A stretch of 39,716 bases of DNA from Bacteroidota bacterium (GTDB lineage: Bacteria; Bacteroidota; Bacteroidia; B-17B0; Aurantibacillaceae). Below the pieces are notes generated by a model. The model was not told the origin of the DNA. It did not search any database and saw only the letters and a program-made list of their open reading frames with translations. Positions 16,715 to 24,372 of this stretch are shown piece after piece (positions within the stretch are counted from its first letter, which is position 1; each line of letters begins with the position of its first letter). The translations under genes and the position numbers were made by a program. The DNA is taken from positions 1-39,716 of the forward strand of contig JAJNBG010000033.1 of NCBI GenBank assembly GCA_021155905.1. The letters run 5' to 3'.

Positions 16715-18394
16715 TTAAAACCGCTTATTCGGGTTAAAAGGCTTGGTTGATTTTTCAATCGTGGTAAGGATCGAGGTCATTCTGGATTTATCCGCTAACA
16801 GTTTTTTAGCTTCTGAAACTTCCTTGTCATATCTCAGGGCTGTTTCTATTCTCCCCTTTTGAAATTCAAAACGGGAAGCTATTTCCTCTTCAATAAATTG
16901 TTTTATTTCTGATTTAAACCGGATCAGGTCATCTTTTTTATTAGCAGTCATTTTAGTTAATAAGGCCTCATACTCAGTTTTGATACTCTCATAATATTTT
17001 TCATTGGAGGCATCGGTTTTCAAATCTTCCAAAGCAAAATCACTTTGTGTTTTATAATTATAGTCCTTATCCTTCAGGTAATTTATAAAATCATTATAAT
17101 CTTCATCAGACAGAGACACGGTTGAGGCAGTTGTTTTATACTGAGGATGTTTTAATAAATATTGATTGACATAAGTGAAAATATGATTCTTATTCAAGAG
17201 CGTTGCTAAAATATTACTGTATTTCACTGACTCTGTTTTATAATCCGGTAAAATGCCGGCTCCGTCATAAATAATCCTTCCGTTTTTTGTTTTGAAAGCT
17301 GTGATCAGTGAATCCGGCACTTTCTCTACCCTGCCCTCTTCATCCTTATGAGTATAATCCAAAGCCTGGATACAACGGCCACTTGGTATATAATATTTTG
17401 CAACTGTTACTTTGAGTTTTGTATTATAGGTCAAATCACGTGTCTGCTGAACTAACCCTTTTCCGTAAGAACGTTGTCCAACAATTACCGCTCTGTCGAG
17501 ATCCTGTAATGCCCCTGAAACAATTTCTGATGCGGAAGCTGAATTATTATCTACTAATACAACTAATGGCATTTGGGTATCAATAGGAGCGTATAATGAG
17601 AAATACTGTTTGTTCCAGTCTTTCACTTTTCCCCTGGTGGAAACCACTTCATTGTTCTTGTCCACAAAAAAATTGACAATATTAACTGCTTCATGCAATA
17701 ATCCACCCGGATTTCCACGTAAATCAAACACCAGAGATTTGCAGTTTTGTTCTTTTAATTTCAGTAAAGCTTCTTTTACTTCTCCCGAGCAATTATCGGT
17801 AAAGCTTGTTAACTTAATATATCCTACTTCTGAATTTAACATGCAATAATACGGAACGGCCTTCACTTTAATTTCCTCTCGTTTCATATTGATTTCAATA
17901 GGCGTTGTTTGTCCGAGACGGATTACCTTTAATTTGATAGGCGTTCCTGCCTGTCCTTTCAGCAACGAGGTGATATCCTCCGTTTTCTTCCCAACCACAT
18001 TAATTCCGTTCACTTCAACAATTTCATCGCCTGCACGAAGGCCAGCATTAAATGCGGCAAAGCCATCATAGGGCTCCGTAACCGTAATTTTTTTATTCAC
18101 ATCCTGTATCAAAGCACCAATTCCTCCATACTCTCCTGTTGTCATGTAGCGGTAATCCTCAATGTCATTTTCAGTATAATAATTGGTATACGGATCCAAA
18201 GAGGCAAGCATCGCTTCAATCCCTGTCTTCATTAACTGGCCGGGTTTTGTCTCATCCACATAGGCAATGTTTAGCTCACGGTAAAGTGTGTTAAATACAT
18301 CGAGGTTCTTTGAAATTTCAAAATAATCCTGAGAAAAATTAAAAGCAAAAACGGAGGCAATGCATAAGCAAATAATGATACTATACTTTTTCAT
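16715..18394 (-). CDS. S41 family carboxy-terminal processing protease (PDZ)
   Basis: Periplasmic CtpA-type serine protease of 559 residues that trims or degrades envelope proteins from the C-terminus. After a signal peptide (about residues 1-20) comes the N-terminal helical domain (LMKTGIEAMLASLDPYTNYY). A PDZ domain follows (about 90-165, GLRAGDEIVEVNGI), then the S41 catalytic core. The Ser/Lys dyad is visible as NNSASASEIVSGAL (Ser near 286) and GQRSYGKGLVQQ (Lys near 312). About 190 further residues form a charged helical tail. The gene is single, with no close partner. Confidence 0.94.
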   Translation of the reverse strand: MKKYSIIICLCIASVFAFNFSQDYFEISKNLDVFNTLYRELNIAYVDETKPGQLMKTGIEAMLASLDPYTNYYTENDIEDYRYMTTGEYGGIGALIQDVNKKITVTEPYDGFAAFNAGLRAGDEIVEVNGINVVGKKTEDITSLLKGQAGTPIKLKVIRLGQTTPIEINMKREEIKVKAVPYYCMLNSEVGYIKLTSFTDNCSGEVKEALLKLKEQNCKSLVFDLRGNPGGLLHEAVNIVNFFVDKNNEVVSTRGKVKDWNKQYFSLYAPIDTQMPLVVLVDNNSASASEIVSGALQDLDRAVIVGQRSYGKGLVQQTRDLTYNTKLKVTVAKYYIPSGRCIQALDYTHKDEEGRVEKVPDSLITAFKTKNGRIIYDGAGILPDYKTESVKYSNILATLLNKNHIFTYVNQYLLKHPQYKTTASTVSLSDEDYNDFINYLKDKDYNYKTQSDFALEDLKTDASNEKYYESIKTEYEALLTKMTANKKDDLIRFKSEIKQFIEEEIASRFEFQKGRIETALRYDKEVSEAKKLLADKSRMTSILTTIEKSTKPFNPNKRF

Positions 18395-18562
18395 GATAAT
18401 TTTATTAAGCTATATAAAAATACGGCTAAAAATGCAGTTTAGTCTGGCATTTATGTTTTTTTGTAACATAAAAGTACAAGTGGCTTATTAGGTAAATCAA
18501 TGGCTTTACTAGGCGAAAAAGCTGTTTCACGAAACTCCTGTGAATTACTAGCACGGTTTTTG

Positions 18563-18570
18563 TAAATTTG
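18563..18570 (+). promoter_or_regulatory. -7 box upstream of the LON-domain gene
   Basis: TAAATTTG matches TAnnTTTG, 41 bases before the ATG at 18612. No clear TTG stands at the expected -33 position. Confidence 0.4.
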
Positions 18571-18611
18571 TTATAGAATCCCCGAGTTTACAACCCATTA
18601 AACGTAAAAAA

Positions 18612-19214
18612 ATGGCAACGCAACAACTCACCATTCCGATGTTCCCCCTTAACCTGGTGTTGTTACCCGGTGAAACAAAAACACTCCATATATTCGAGGA
18701 ACGCTACAAGCAATTGGTGGCAGACTGTTTATTAAATGAAGCTCATTTCGGTATTCCTTTTTTAAATCAAAAATCTGTTGGCGATTACGGTGTGGAAGTT
18801 AAGATCAGCAATGTTATTAAAGAACATCCCAACGGCGATATGGATATTGCCGTGGAAGGCGTGAGTGTTTTTAAAATAGTTGAATACTCCCAGGTGCTTC
18901 CTCCAAAATTATACGGGGCCGGCATCATTGAATATGAAGAAGAAATTTTTGAAAAACCTTCGCATGTACTCCAGGAACTGACAAAAGAATACCTGTGGAT
19001 CGCCCAGGAAAAAACAATACCGGTTGATGCCTTTGATCATTCGAATGTCTACGGCATTGCTCGTTTACTGGATTTGTCGGCCCTTGAAAAATATGAATTA
19101 TTAAAAGCAAAGTCGGTTCTTCAAAAAGAAAACTATCTGAAGCAAAAGCTCAAATTGTTTATTTACCTGATTAAAACAGAAACTGATTTGAAATCGAAAT
19201 TTGTTTTGAATTAG
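18612..19214 (+). CDS. LON peptidase substrate-binding domain protein
   Basis: A stand-alone LON N-terminal (PUA-like) domain of 200 residues, without the ATPase or protease parts of Lon. Visible signature: IPMFPLNLVLLPGETKTLHIFEERYKQLV at the start, then GIPFLN and 'DIAVEGVSVFKI'. Such proteins are thought to bind unfolded protein segments, but their cellular role is unsettled. The stop codon overlaps a short intergenic repeat (19213-19236), and a bidirectional terminator follows. Confidence 0.88.
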   Translation: MATQQLTIPMFPLNLVLLPGETKTLHIFEERYKQLVADCLLNEAHFGIPFLNQKSVGDYGVEVKISNVIKEHPNGDMDIAVEGVSVFKIVEYSQVLPPKLYGAGIIEYEEEIFEKPSHVLQELTKEYLWIAQEKTIPVDAFDHSNVYGIARLLDLSALEKYELLKAKSVLQKENYLKQKLKLFIYLIKTETDLKSKFVLN

Positions 19215-19236
19215 GCTTCGACTCCGCTCAGCCTGA
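19213..19236. repeat. Short dispersed intergenic repeat
   Basis: The segment AGGCTTCGACTCCGCTCAGCCTGA (split here as AGGCTTCGACTC + CGCTCAGCCTGA) is a word I have seen repeatedly between genes in Bacteroidota genomes. It folds with AGGCT/AGCCT arms. It overlaps the stop codon of the LON-domain gene. Only one copy lies in this window. Confidence 0.5.
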
Positions 19237-19260
19237 CAACACGTTAAATATTTATCATAA

Positions 19261-19296
19261 AAAAATCCTCTTTCGATTAACGAAAGAGGATTTTTT
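19261..19296. terminator. Bidirectional terminator between LON-domain gene and rplY
   Basis: A 15-bp stem (AAAAATCCTCTTTCG at 19261-19275 with 19281-19295) and a five-base loop, with T runs on both strands. It closes the two convergent genes. Confidence 0.92.
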
Positions 19297-19314
19297 ATTT
19301 AAGTAAGAATACTC

Positions 19315-19899
19315 TTATTTCTTAGCAGGAGCTGCGTTTGTTTCAGCAGCTGCAACCGCACGTGTTGTAGTTACAGAAACAACAGATACGTTTTTAGCAT
19401 TTAATAAAGTAGCGCCTTCAACTGTAATGTCGCCAGCCGCAACTGAATCACCGATATCTAATTTAGTAATGTCAATTTCAATTGCATCAGGTAATTTATG
19501 AGCAATACCACGCACTTTTAACTTACGCATTTTCAATACTAATTTACCACCTTTCTTAACACCTTCAGACTGACCAGTGATCACAACAGGAATGTTTGCT
19601 GTAACCGGTTTGCCATCCTGGATCTCTAAGAAATCTGCATGAATTAATTTATCATTGATCTTGTGGTATTGTGCTTCCTGTAAAACAGTTTTGTAAACTT
19701 TACCGTCTAAGTCGATCTCTACGATGTGTGCGTTTGGAGTGAAAATTACAGGCTTGAATGCACGGATATCTGCTTCAAAATGGATTTGTTCTTTTCCACC
19801 ATAAATTACACATGGTACATTTCCTTTTTCTCTTACCGCCTTAGCGTTTACTTTCCCTACGTTCGTGCGTAACGAACCGCTCAATGTTACTGATTTCAT
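19315..19899 (-). CDS. rplY: Large ribosomal subunit protein bL25 (Ctc type)
   Basis: 5S-rRNA-binding ribosomal protein of 194 residues, in the long Ctc/TL5 form. The N-terminal L25 domain (about 1-90) has 'GSLRTNVGKVNAKAVREKGNVPCVIYGG' and the RNA-binding 'HKINDKLIHADFLEI'. The C-terminal beta domain (about 95-180) contains GVKKGGKLVLKMRKLKVRG. The protein ends in an Ala/Lys tail. It is downstream of prs on the same strand (83-base gap), a common pairing across bacteria. Confidence 0.96.
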   Translation of the reverse strand: MKSVTLSGSLRTNVGKVNAKAVREKGNVPCVIYGGKEQIHFEADIRAFKPVIFTPNAHIVEIDLDGKVYKTVLQEAQYHKINDKLIHADFLEIQDGKPVTANIPVVITGQSEGVKKGGKLVLKMRKLKVRGIAHKLPDAIEIDITKLDIGDSVAAGDITVEGATLLNAKNVSVVSVTTTRAVAAAETNAAPAKK

Positions 19900-19982
19900 T
19901 TGTTTGTTTTATTTTGTGATGTGGTCAAAATGCTCGCTCATTTTACCGACACCGGTTATTTGTTTATTTAATGCGAGTGTAA

Positions 19983-20915
19983 TTACATGATAAAATTGCT
20001 GCTGATGGACTCATAGTTTTGTACGCTGTGGATCACTTTTGCAAATAACTCAGCAACACTTAATACTTTTATTTTTTCACTTTGCTGTCTTAATGGAACC
20101 GTGTCGGTTACAATTAACTCCGTTAATTTAGAATTGGCAATATTGTCATAAGCTTTACCTGATAAAATTGCATGTGTACAAACCGCTCTTACGCTTAAAG
20201 CACCACGCTCCATCATCATATCAGCCGCCTTACACAACGTACCACCGGTATCTACCAAATCATCCACCAATACAATATTTCTTCCTTCAATCTCACCAAT
20301 AGCAGTCATATGATCTACAACATTAGCTTTTGTACGCTGTTTGTAACAGATAACGATCTCTGATTTTAAATGTTTGGCGTAAGCATTTGCACGTTTACTG
20401 CCTCCCATATCAGGAGCTGCAATGGTCAGGTTTGGTAAATTTAATCCCTGGATGTATGGTAAAAATATAGAAGAAGCGTATAAATGGTCCACCGGAATAT
20501 CAAAAAATCCCTGGATCTGGTCGGCATGCAGGTCCATGGTCATGACACGGGTTGCACCGGCCAATGCCAGCATATCTGCTACCAATTTAGCGCCGATCGC
20601 CACACGTGGCTGATCTTTTCTATCCTGACGGGCATAACCAAAATAAGGTAAAACAGCGATTATCTCATTAGCGGAAGCACGTTTAGCGGCATCCAGCATC
20701 AGTAATAATTCCATTAAATTATCGGCAGGGGGCATGGTAGACTGAATCGCGAATACGCTTTGTCCACGGATACTTTCATCATAAGATACCTGGATCTCAC
20801 CATCGCTGAAGCGGTAATGAGACATTTTACCAAGATCTTTGCCATAAGATTTTGCAATCTGCTCGGCAAGAGTATGAGTAGCACTTCCTGAAAATAATCT
20901 AACTTCTGTTTCCAT
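19983..20915 (-). CDS. prs: Ribose-phosphate pyrophosphokinase
   Basis: Makes phosphoribosyl pyrophosphate from ribose-5-phosphate and ATP, feeding purine, pyrimidine, His, Trp and NAD synthesis. The 310-residue protein shows FSDGEIQVSYDESIRG, the flexible-loop and ATP region YFGYARQDRKDQPR, MDLHADQIQGFF and the PRPP-binding signature IVLVDDLVDTGGTLCKA. The length is standard. A TTG-N19-TATATTTG promoter precedes it at 20933-20962. It is divergent from tRNA-Leu and probably co-transcribed with rplY. Confidence 0.97.
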   Translation of the reverse strand: METEVRLFSGSATHTLAEQIAKSYGKDLGKMSHYRFSDGEIQVSYDESIRGQSVFAIQSTMPPADNLMELLLMLDAAKRASANEIIAVLPYFGYARQDRKDQPRVAIGAKLVADMLALAGATRVMTMDLHADQIQGFFDIPVDHLYASSIFLPYIQGLNLPNLTIAAPDMGGSKRANAYAKHLKSEIVICYKQRTKANVVDHMTAIGEIEGRNIVLVDDLVDTGGTLCKAADMMMERGALSVRAVCTHAILSGKAYDNIANSKLTELIVTDTVPLRQQSEKIKVLSVAELFAKVIHSVQNYESISSNFIM

Positions 20916-20932
20916 TTTGTGTTTAAGGGACG

Positions 20933-20962
20933 CAAATATAGCGTTTTTGGCCGTTTTAGCAA
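20933..20962 (-). promoter_or_regulatory. prs promoter
   Basis: On the minus strand TTG (20962-20960) lies 19 bases from TATATTTG (20940-20933), an exact Bacteroidota promoter pattern. The leader before the ATG at 20915 would be about 12 nt. Confidence 0.7.
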
Positions 20963-21001
20963 TATTTTTGACTCTTTTTTTCTATTGAATAAAATTCTGA
21001 T

Positions 21002-21009
21002 TACATTTG
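21002..21009 (+). promoter_or_regulatory. -7 box of the tRNA-Leu promoter
   Basis: TACATTTG matches TAnnTTTG and ends 42 bases before the mature tRNA. The nearest TTG is at 20985-20987, only 14 bases upstream, so the -33 element is uncertain. Confidence 0.5.
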
Positions 21010-21051
21010 CAACCCGATTGTTGGGAAACCGACAAAAAGGAAGTCTAAAAT

Positions 21052-21130
21052 GCCCAGCTGGCGGAATGGTAGACGCGCTGGTCTCAAACACCTGTGGGAA
21101 ACCGTGCCGGTTCGAGTCCGGCGCTGGGTA
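21052..21130 (+). tRNA. tRNA-Leu (anticodon CAA)
   Basis: A class II tRNA of 79 nt. The acceptor stem GCCCAGC pairs with GCTGGGT (G1-U72 wobble) and the discriminator is A. The anticodon loop CTCAAAC gives anticodon CAA for codon UUG. The variable arm is short (TGGGAAACCGT) and the T-arm is GCCGG-TTCGAGT-CCGGC. The anticodon stem has one U-U mismatch. CCA is not encoded. A terminator hairpin (21134-21170) follows. The antisense strand of the last 47 nt encodes the end of the neighbouring recombinase, so this is the likely integration site of the element to its right. Confidence 0.95.
21084..21130. other. Probable attachment site (att) in the tRNA-Leu 3' half
   Basis: The recombinase gene reads antisense through these 47 bases and uses a stop codon located in the tRNA anticodon arm. 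A recombinase gene abutting and entering a tRNA 3' end is the usual geometry of an att junction. I looked by eye for a second copy of the T-arm or acceptor segment to the right of 22700 and found none. Confidence 0.45.
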
Positions 21131-22691
21131 CGGAAAGGGACTGATCTGATAAAACAGTTTCGGTCCCTTTTTTATTATCCTCTAAGGAGCGCGATAGATG
21201 CTCAATCAGCATGAAAACCGGGTTAACTTTTATGGTTCGATATTCATCATTTTTAGCATCAAAGCATATTCCTTCTGGGAATATCAGTTTTTGAAGCTTT
21301 TGTTTTTCATAAAAGTCTCCTGCTTGCCATACTGACGAGGCTTCCATGCTCAACTGTACTGCGAAATTAATCAATTCTTTAGGGTTCGATAAGTTCAAAC
21401 CGTGTGAGCTTATTTCCTTTTCATATTCGCTTAACTCGGCATATAGTTTTGGATAGAATTTGTCATATAACACCTTATCTATTTCACCAAAAGCTAACCG
21501 CTCATCTAAAGTATCTATTTTAGCCTGTACAGCATTTTTCTTCTTGACTAGTGAGATTTTATCCCCCACCTTGTTTTCATTTAATAAATTCCAGGTCAAC
21601 ATTAGTTGCTTAATCAGAGGTTGCTTATACAAAGGGGAAATAGAAAAGTCTGATAGTTTTTCACTGAATTTTTGATGCATCATTTTTTGGCTTCGATTCA
21701 CAGCCACCCCAATTTTGTTTACCTTATAATAGTAAAGGTTTTTCGATTTGACTATATAGCCTGTAAAAGGTTCATTTGTATCGTAATCGCGAACAAAAGA
21801 CTTTAAAGGAAGATTGTCGTTAGCCTTGTTTTGTTTTATGAAACCCAGTTTTCTCTCCCTATTTACTTTTAAAAACAAATCCTCTGAAATCAAGCTGGGG
21901 TGATTTCCTTTTACTAATTCACCGTCCAACAATTTATTGGCCAGGTATCCTATATAAAAAGGGTTTCTGAAGAGATCACTCAATAATTGCTTGTAAGCTT
22001 TAATTTTATGCTTTTTCAAATAATCGATTATTTCGTTGTAATCGCACCCTCGCGCTCTCATTTTGAAAGCTTCCTTGATATATGGACCGAACTCGTTAAT
22101 AATTATAGTTTGTTGCTTGTGGTTTTTGTCAATTGTGTAACCGATTGGACATTGGCCAAGTCGCTCTCCGCGTTTTAATTTTTCCCTCATACCTTCAACG
22201 CTTTTTTGACGTCTCATATCGTTGTCAAATTGAGTAAATAGTAAATATATACTCTGTTGGAAACTACCTGAGGAGCTGTCTAAATCGATTGGTTGTGTTA
22301 CTGACATTACATGGACGCCAGCTTTCTTAAGTTCCGAAGAAAGATATATTGCACCAGCTCCTGATCGGCTAAACCTATCGAGGCTATATACAAGTATATA
22401 ACTTATTTTGTCTTTTTTGTGAGCCTTTACAAAGCTCATCATTTTAGAAAACTCTTTCCTTTCGTCTGTCTTCGCGCTTTCATATGTCCCTCCAAATGTG
22501 TGCATGACACGCAAGCCTTTTTCAACGGCAAATGCTTCACATTTGCTTCTCTGCCAGTCGAGACTCATATTTGTGTCCATTTGCTCCTTTGTAGATACGC
22601 GGGTATAGATGACACAATTTTGTACAGCGTTACCTATGGTGTTTTTTGATACACCTCTGGCAAATTTGTTAAGTAGTGAGCTATTTGTCAT
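21084..22691 (-). CDS. Large serine recombinase (site-specific integrase)
   Basis: Recombinase of 535 residues. The resolvase-type catalytic domain (about 25-175) has nucleophile Ser33 in YTRVSTKEQ and the DRFSRSGAG helix. A recombinase domain follows (about 185-290, GQCPIGYTIDKN ... DLFRNPFYIGYLANK). The usual zinc-ribbon region (about 300-345, FVRDYDTNEPFTGYIVKSKN) lacks its cysteine pairs. A coiled coil covers about 375-430. The final 15 residues (SVPSAGLEPARFPTGV tail) are antisense translation of tRNA-Leu, and the stop codon lies inside the tRNA. The start overlaps by 11 bases the stop of a small membrane protein gene, implying coupling. It presumably integrates and excises the element. 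Confidence 0.9.
   Translation of the reverse strand: MTNSSLLNKFARGVSKNTIGNAVQNCVIYTRVSTKEQMDTNMSLDWQRSKCEAFAVEKGLRVMHTFGGTYESAKTDERKEFSKMMSFVKAHKKDKISYILVYSLDRFSRSGAGAIYLSSELKKAGVHVMSVTQPIDLDSSSGSFQQSIYLLFTQFDNDMRRQKSVEGMREKLKRGERLGQCPIGYTIDKNHKQQTIIINEFGPYIKEAFKMRARGCDYNEIIDYLKKHKIKAYKQLLSDLFRNPFYIGYLANKLLDGELVKGNHPSLISEDLFLKVNRERKLGFIKQNKANDNLPLKSFVRDYDTNEPFTGYIVKSKNLYYYKVNKIGVAVNRSQKMMHQKFSEKLSDFSISPLYKQPLIKQLMLTWNLLNENKVGDKISLVKKKNAVQAKIDTLDERLAFGEIDKVLYDKFYPKLYAELSEYEKEISSHGLNLSNPKELINFAVQLSMEASSVWQAGDFYEKQKLQKLIFPEGICFDAKNDEYRTIKVNPVFMLIEHLSRSLEDNKKGTETVLSDQSLSVPSAGLEPARFPTGV
21134..21174 (+). terminator. Terminator of tRNA-Leu
   Basis: AAAGGGAC (21134-21141) pairs with GTCCCTTT (21163-21170), followed by more T. 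It begins four bases after the tRNA and lies inside the 3' end of the antisense recombinase gene. Confidence 0.75.
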
Positions 22692-22986
22692 ATTGATTGG
22701 ATTTATATTTTACAAAAAGGTCATGCAGTAAAAAGGAATACTTTTCCAGCGAATTAATAGATTCATTAGCCTCCTCATCAGAAATCTCTTCCAAGCCAGG
22801 AAAGGACTTTAATTCCTTAACGGTCAGTCTCGACCGATTACTATTCACAGCATTCTCTGAAACACTTTGCTTATTCTTTCGCTCTTTTTTAAATTGGAAT
22901 ACCGCATATGCCAAAATGAATAAGAGGATTAGACAAAGCACTAGCTGATTTACAATTTGACACGGTTTTCTTTTAATATGTTCCAT
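22681..22986 (-). CDS. Small single-pass membrane protein coupled to the recombinase
   Basis: Protein of 101 residues, not assigned to a named family. One transmembrane helix covers about 14-30 (LVLCLILLFILAYAVFQF). A basic linker and an acidic helical C-terminus follow, with 'FPGLEEISDEEANESINSLEKYSFLLHDLF'. The ISDEEA-plus-helix ending resembles short proteins I have seen beside serine recombinases in Bacteroidota elements. Its stop codon overlaps the first 11 bases of the recombinase gene, so the two are translationally coupled. It may act as an accessory or directionality factor, which is inference. Confidence 0.65.
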   Translation of the reverse strand: MEHIKRKPCQIVNQLVLCLILLFILAYAVFQFKKERKNKQSVSENAVNSNRSRLTVKELKSFPGLEEISDEEANESINSLEKYSFLLHDLFVKYKSNQYDK

Positions 22987-23337
22987 TTTGATTTACTTTT
23001 TTATAAATTTAGCTTCAAAAGGGTTCTAATTTTTAAAATCCTATTAACAGATCGGCCTTTTGTACCAAGGGTTTTGAACTTCACTCATTTTTTCAAACTC
23101 CAATTTTTGATTTACTAAATTGGAGTCATTTGAATCATTCATCTAGTTTTTAATTATTTAGAAATCGTCATTTTTTCTCTAAATTCTATCAAATTCGACT
23201 TTCAGAAGTACAGAAAGCCCTGTTGATAAAATCTTTTGAGCGCTTTTTCTTTGAACTTAATTAACAATTTTGCGCTATGTGTTATTCTTAATATCTGCGC
23301 TTTTTGCTCAATCCAATTTTTCCTTGAAAAATTTTGA
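22987..23337. other. Intergenic stretch with inverted repeat and micro-ORF
   Basis: 351 bases without a sizeable gene. It holds a perfect 10-bp inverted repeat (ACTCCAATTT at 23097-23106 with 23117-23126, 10-base loop). A minus-strand 32-codon ORF spans the repeat (23142-23044). Three GCGCT words lie between 23241 and 23294. No clear promoter or tRNA was seen. Confidence 0.4.
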
Positions 23338-23970
23338 CTACAATTTTTCCAAGCCAAATTTGTAGTATTCGGCATATCGATCCTTTAGAAGTGAAATGTT
23401 TTCAGTTCGCAAAATTTCGGGAATTTGCCGAATTCTGTCAGCCAAAACCCAATAATTAAAATGTCTCCCACAGCCCTCGTCAATCCTTGCCTCCAGGTTG
23501 TCTATGTCAGTATTTATGATTTGAATGAAATTTTCGTCGCTCATTGACCTGAATATTTCCAGGAATTCGACAGTAGGACCGAATATAATGGCTTCATGTA
23601 CTTTATCCATTCTCAATGACGCTAGAATTCCGGGCTGACTTCTAATAAGTAACTCCGCATTAATAGAATACATAGGATCTTTACTAACGAAAAAAGCACG
23701 TATTTTAATTCTGAATAAAAGCTCTCCAGTGTTAATATTTAAGGAGTATGGATCCAAAAAATCCTGGTAGGATAATATCACTCGCTTTCTTTCTACAAAA
23801 GAGTCAAATAAATAATAGTCCAAATCGATGTATCCCCATTCAAAATTTTCAATTGCCTCATCGCCCCGAAGACTCAAGAATAATTCAAGGTTCTGTCCAA
23901 ATCCTTTTCGCGAGGAAATCGTGACTATATTTTTATCCCTGTTAAAACGAGTTATTTGATATTTGCTCAT
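23338..23970 (-). CDS. Uncharacterised 210-residue protein, divergent from an XRE repressor
   Basis: I do not recognise a family. The protein is soluble, with no signal or membrane segment. It has a beta-rich N-terminal part (about 1-110) with paired aromatic strands (FEWGYIDLDYYLF) and a helical C-terminal part (about 120-210) with 'GCGRHFNYWVLADRIRQIPEIL'. A TTG-N20-TATCTTTG promoter (23985-24015) fits the start at 23970 and overlaps the palindrome at 24007-24032. It should therefore be controlled by the divergent XRE regulator. Possible roles are element cargo or the partner of a regulatory switch; no evidence decides. Confidence 0.65.
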   Translation of the reverse strand: MSKYQITRFNRDKNIVTISSRKGFGQNLELFLSLRGDEAIENFEWGYIDLDYYLFDSFVERKRVILSYQDFLDPYSLNINTGELLFRIKIRAFFVSKDPMYSINAELLIRSQPGILASLRMDKVHEAIIFGPTVEFLEIFRSMSDENFIQIINTDIDNLEARIDEGCGRHFNYWVLADRIRQIPEILRTENISLLKDRYAEYYKFGLEKL

Positions 23971-23984
23971 ATGTAATATTTAGT

Positions 23985-24015
23985 CAAAGATAAGATATCT
24001 ATATTCAAAAGTCAA
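23985..24015 (-). promoter_or_regulatory. Promoter of the 210-residue protein gene
   Basis: On the minus strand TTG (24015-24013) and TATCTTTG (23992-23985) are 20 bases apart. The -33 box sits inside the 24007-24032 palindrome, so repressor binding would block it. Confidence 0.65.
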
Positions 24016-24032
24016 CAAATACGTTGACTTTT
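24007..24032. promoter_or_regulatory. Palindromic operator for the first XRE repressor
   Basis: AAAAGTCAAC (24007-24016) and its exact complement GTTGACTTTT (24023-24032) flank six bases. The site lies between divergent genes and overlaps the -33 region of the left one, as expected for autoregulation by a dimeric XRE protein. Confidence 0.65.
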
Positions 24033-24061
24033 GCTTTTTCAAAAAGGTGTACCTTCGTATA

Positions 24062-24286
24062 ATGAAAAAAGTGGAAAAAGATGCCTTTGTAAAACGACTA
24101 GGTGAAAATATTGCAGCTATTCGTATCGAGAAAAAAATCACCCAGGTCAAATTGGCGCAACTTTGCAAAAAACAAAAACAAAGTATTAGTCGACTCGAAG
24201 CCGGGCAAATTAATCCTACGGCATTTTACTTACACGAATTGGCAATAGCTTTGAAGGTACCGGTTGTCAAACTATTTGACTTTTGA
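24062..24286 (+). CDS. XRE-family helix-turn-helix regulator (first)
   Basis: A 74-residue protein consisting of a single HTH_XRE domain (about 10-68): LGENIAAIRIEKKITQVKLAQLCKKQKQSISRLEAG is the helix-turn-helix core. The ATG at 24062 is chosen over GTG at 24047, which lies in the promoter region. A near-consensus -7 box (TACCTTCG, 24050-24057) would give an almost leaderless mRNA. It probably represses itself and the divergent 210-residue protein gene through the palindrome at 24007-24032. Such proteins also occur as antitoxins, but the neighbour shows no toxin motif. Confidence 0.88.
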   Translation: MKKVEKDAFVKRLGENIAAIRIEKKITQVKLAQLCKKQKQSISRLEAGQINPTAFYLHELAIALKVPVVKLFDF

Positions 24287-24372
24287 TTTTGAGTCTTGTT
24301 TCCGCATATTTCTATAAAACATATTATTGAGGTCGATAATTGATTTTCGTTTTTCCTACCAACGTAAAAGAG

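Noticed and set aside
24266..24280. Second operator-like repeat GTCAAA-CTA-TTTGAC at the end of the first XRE gene
   Set aside because: It lies in codons for the conserved VVKLFDF ending and away from any promoter; probably chance.
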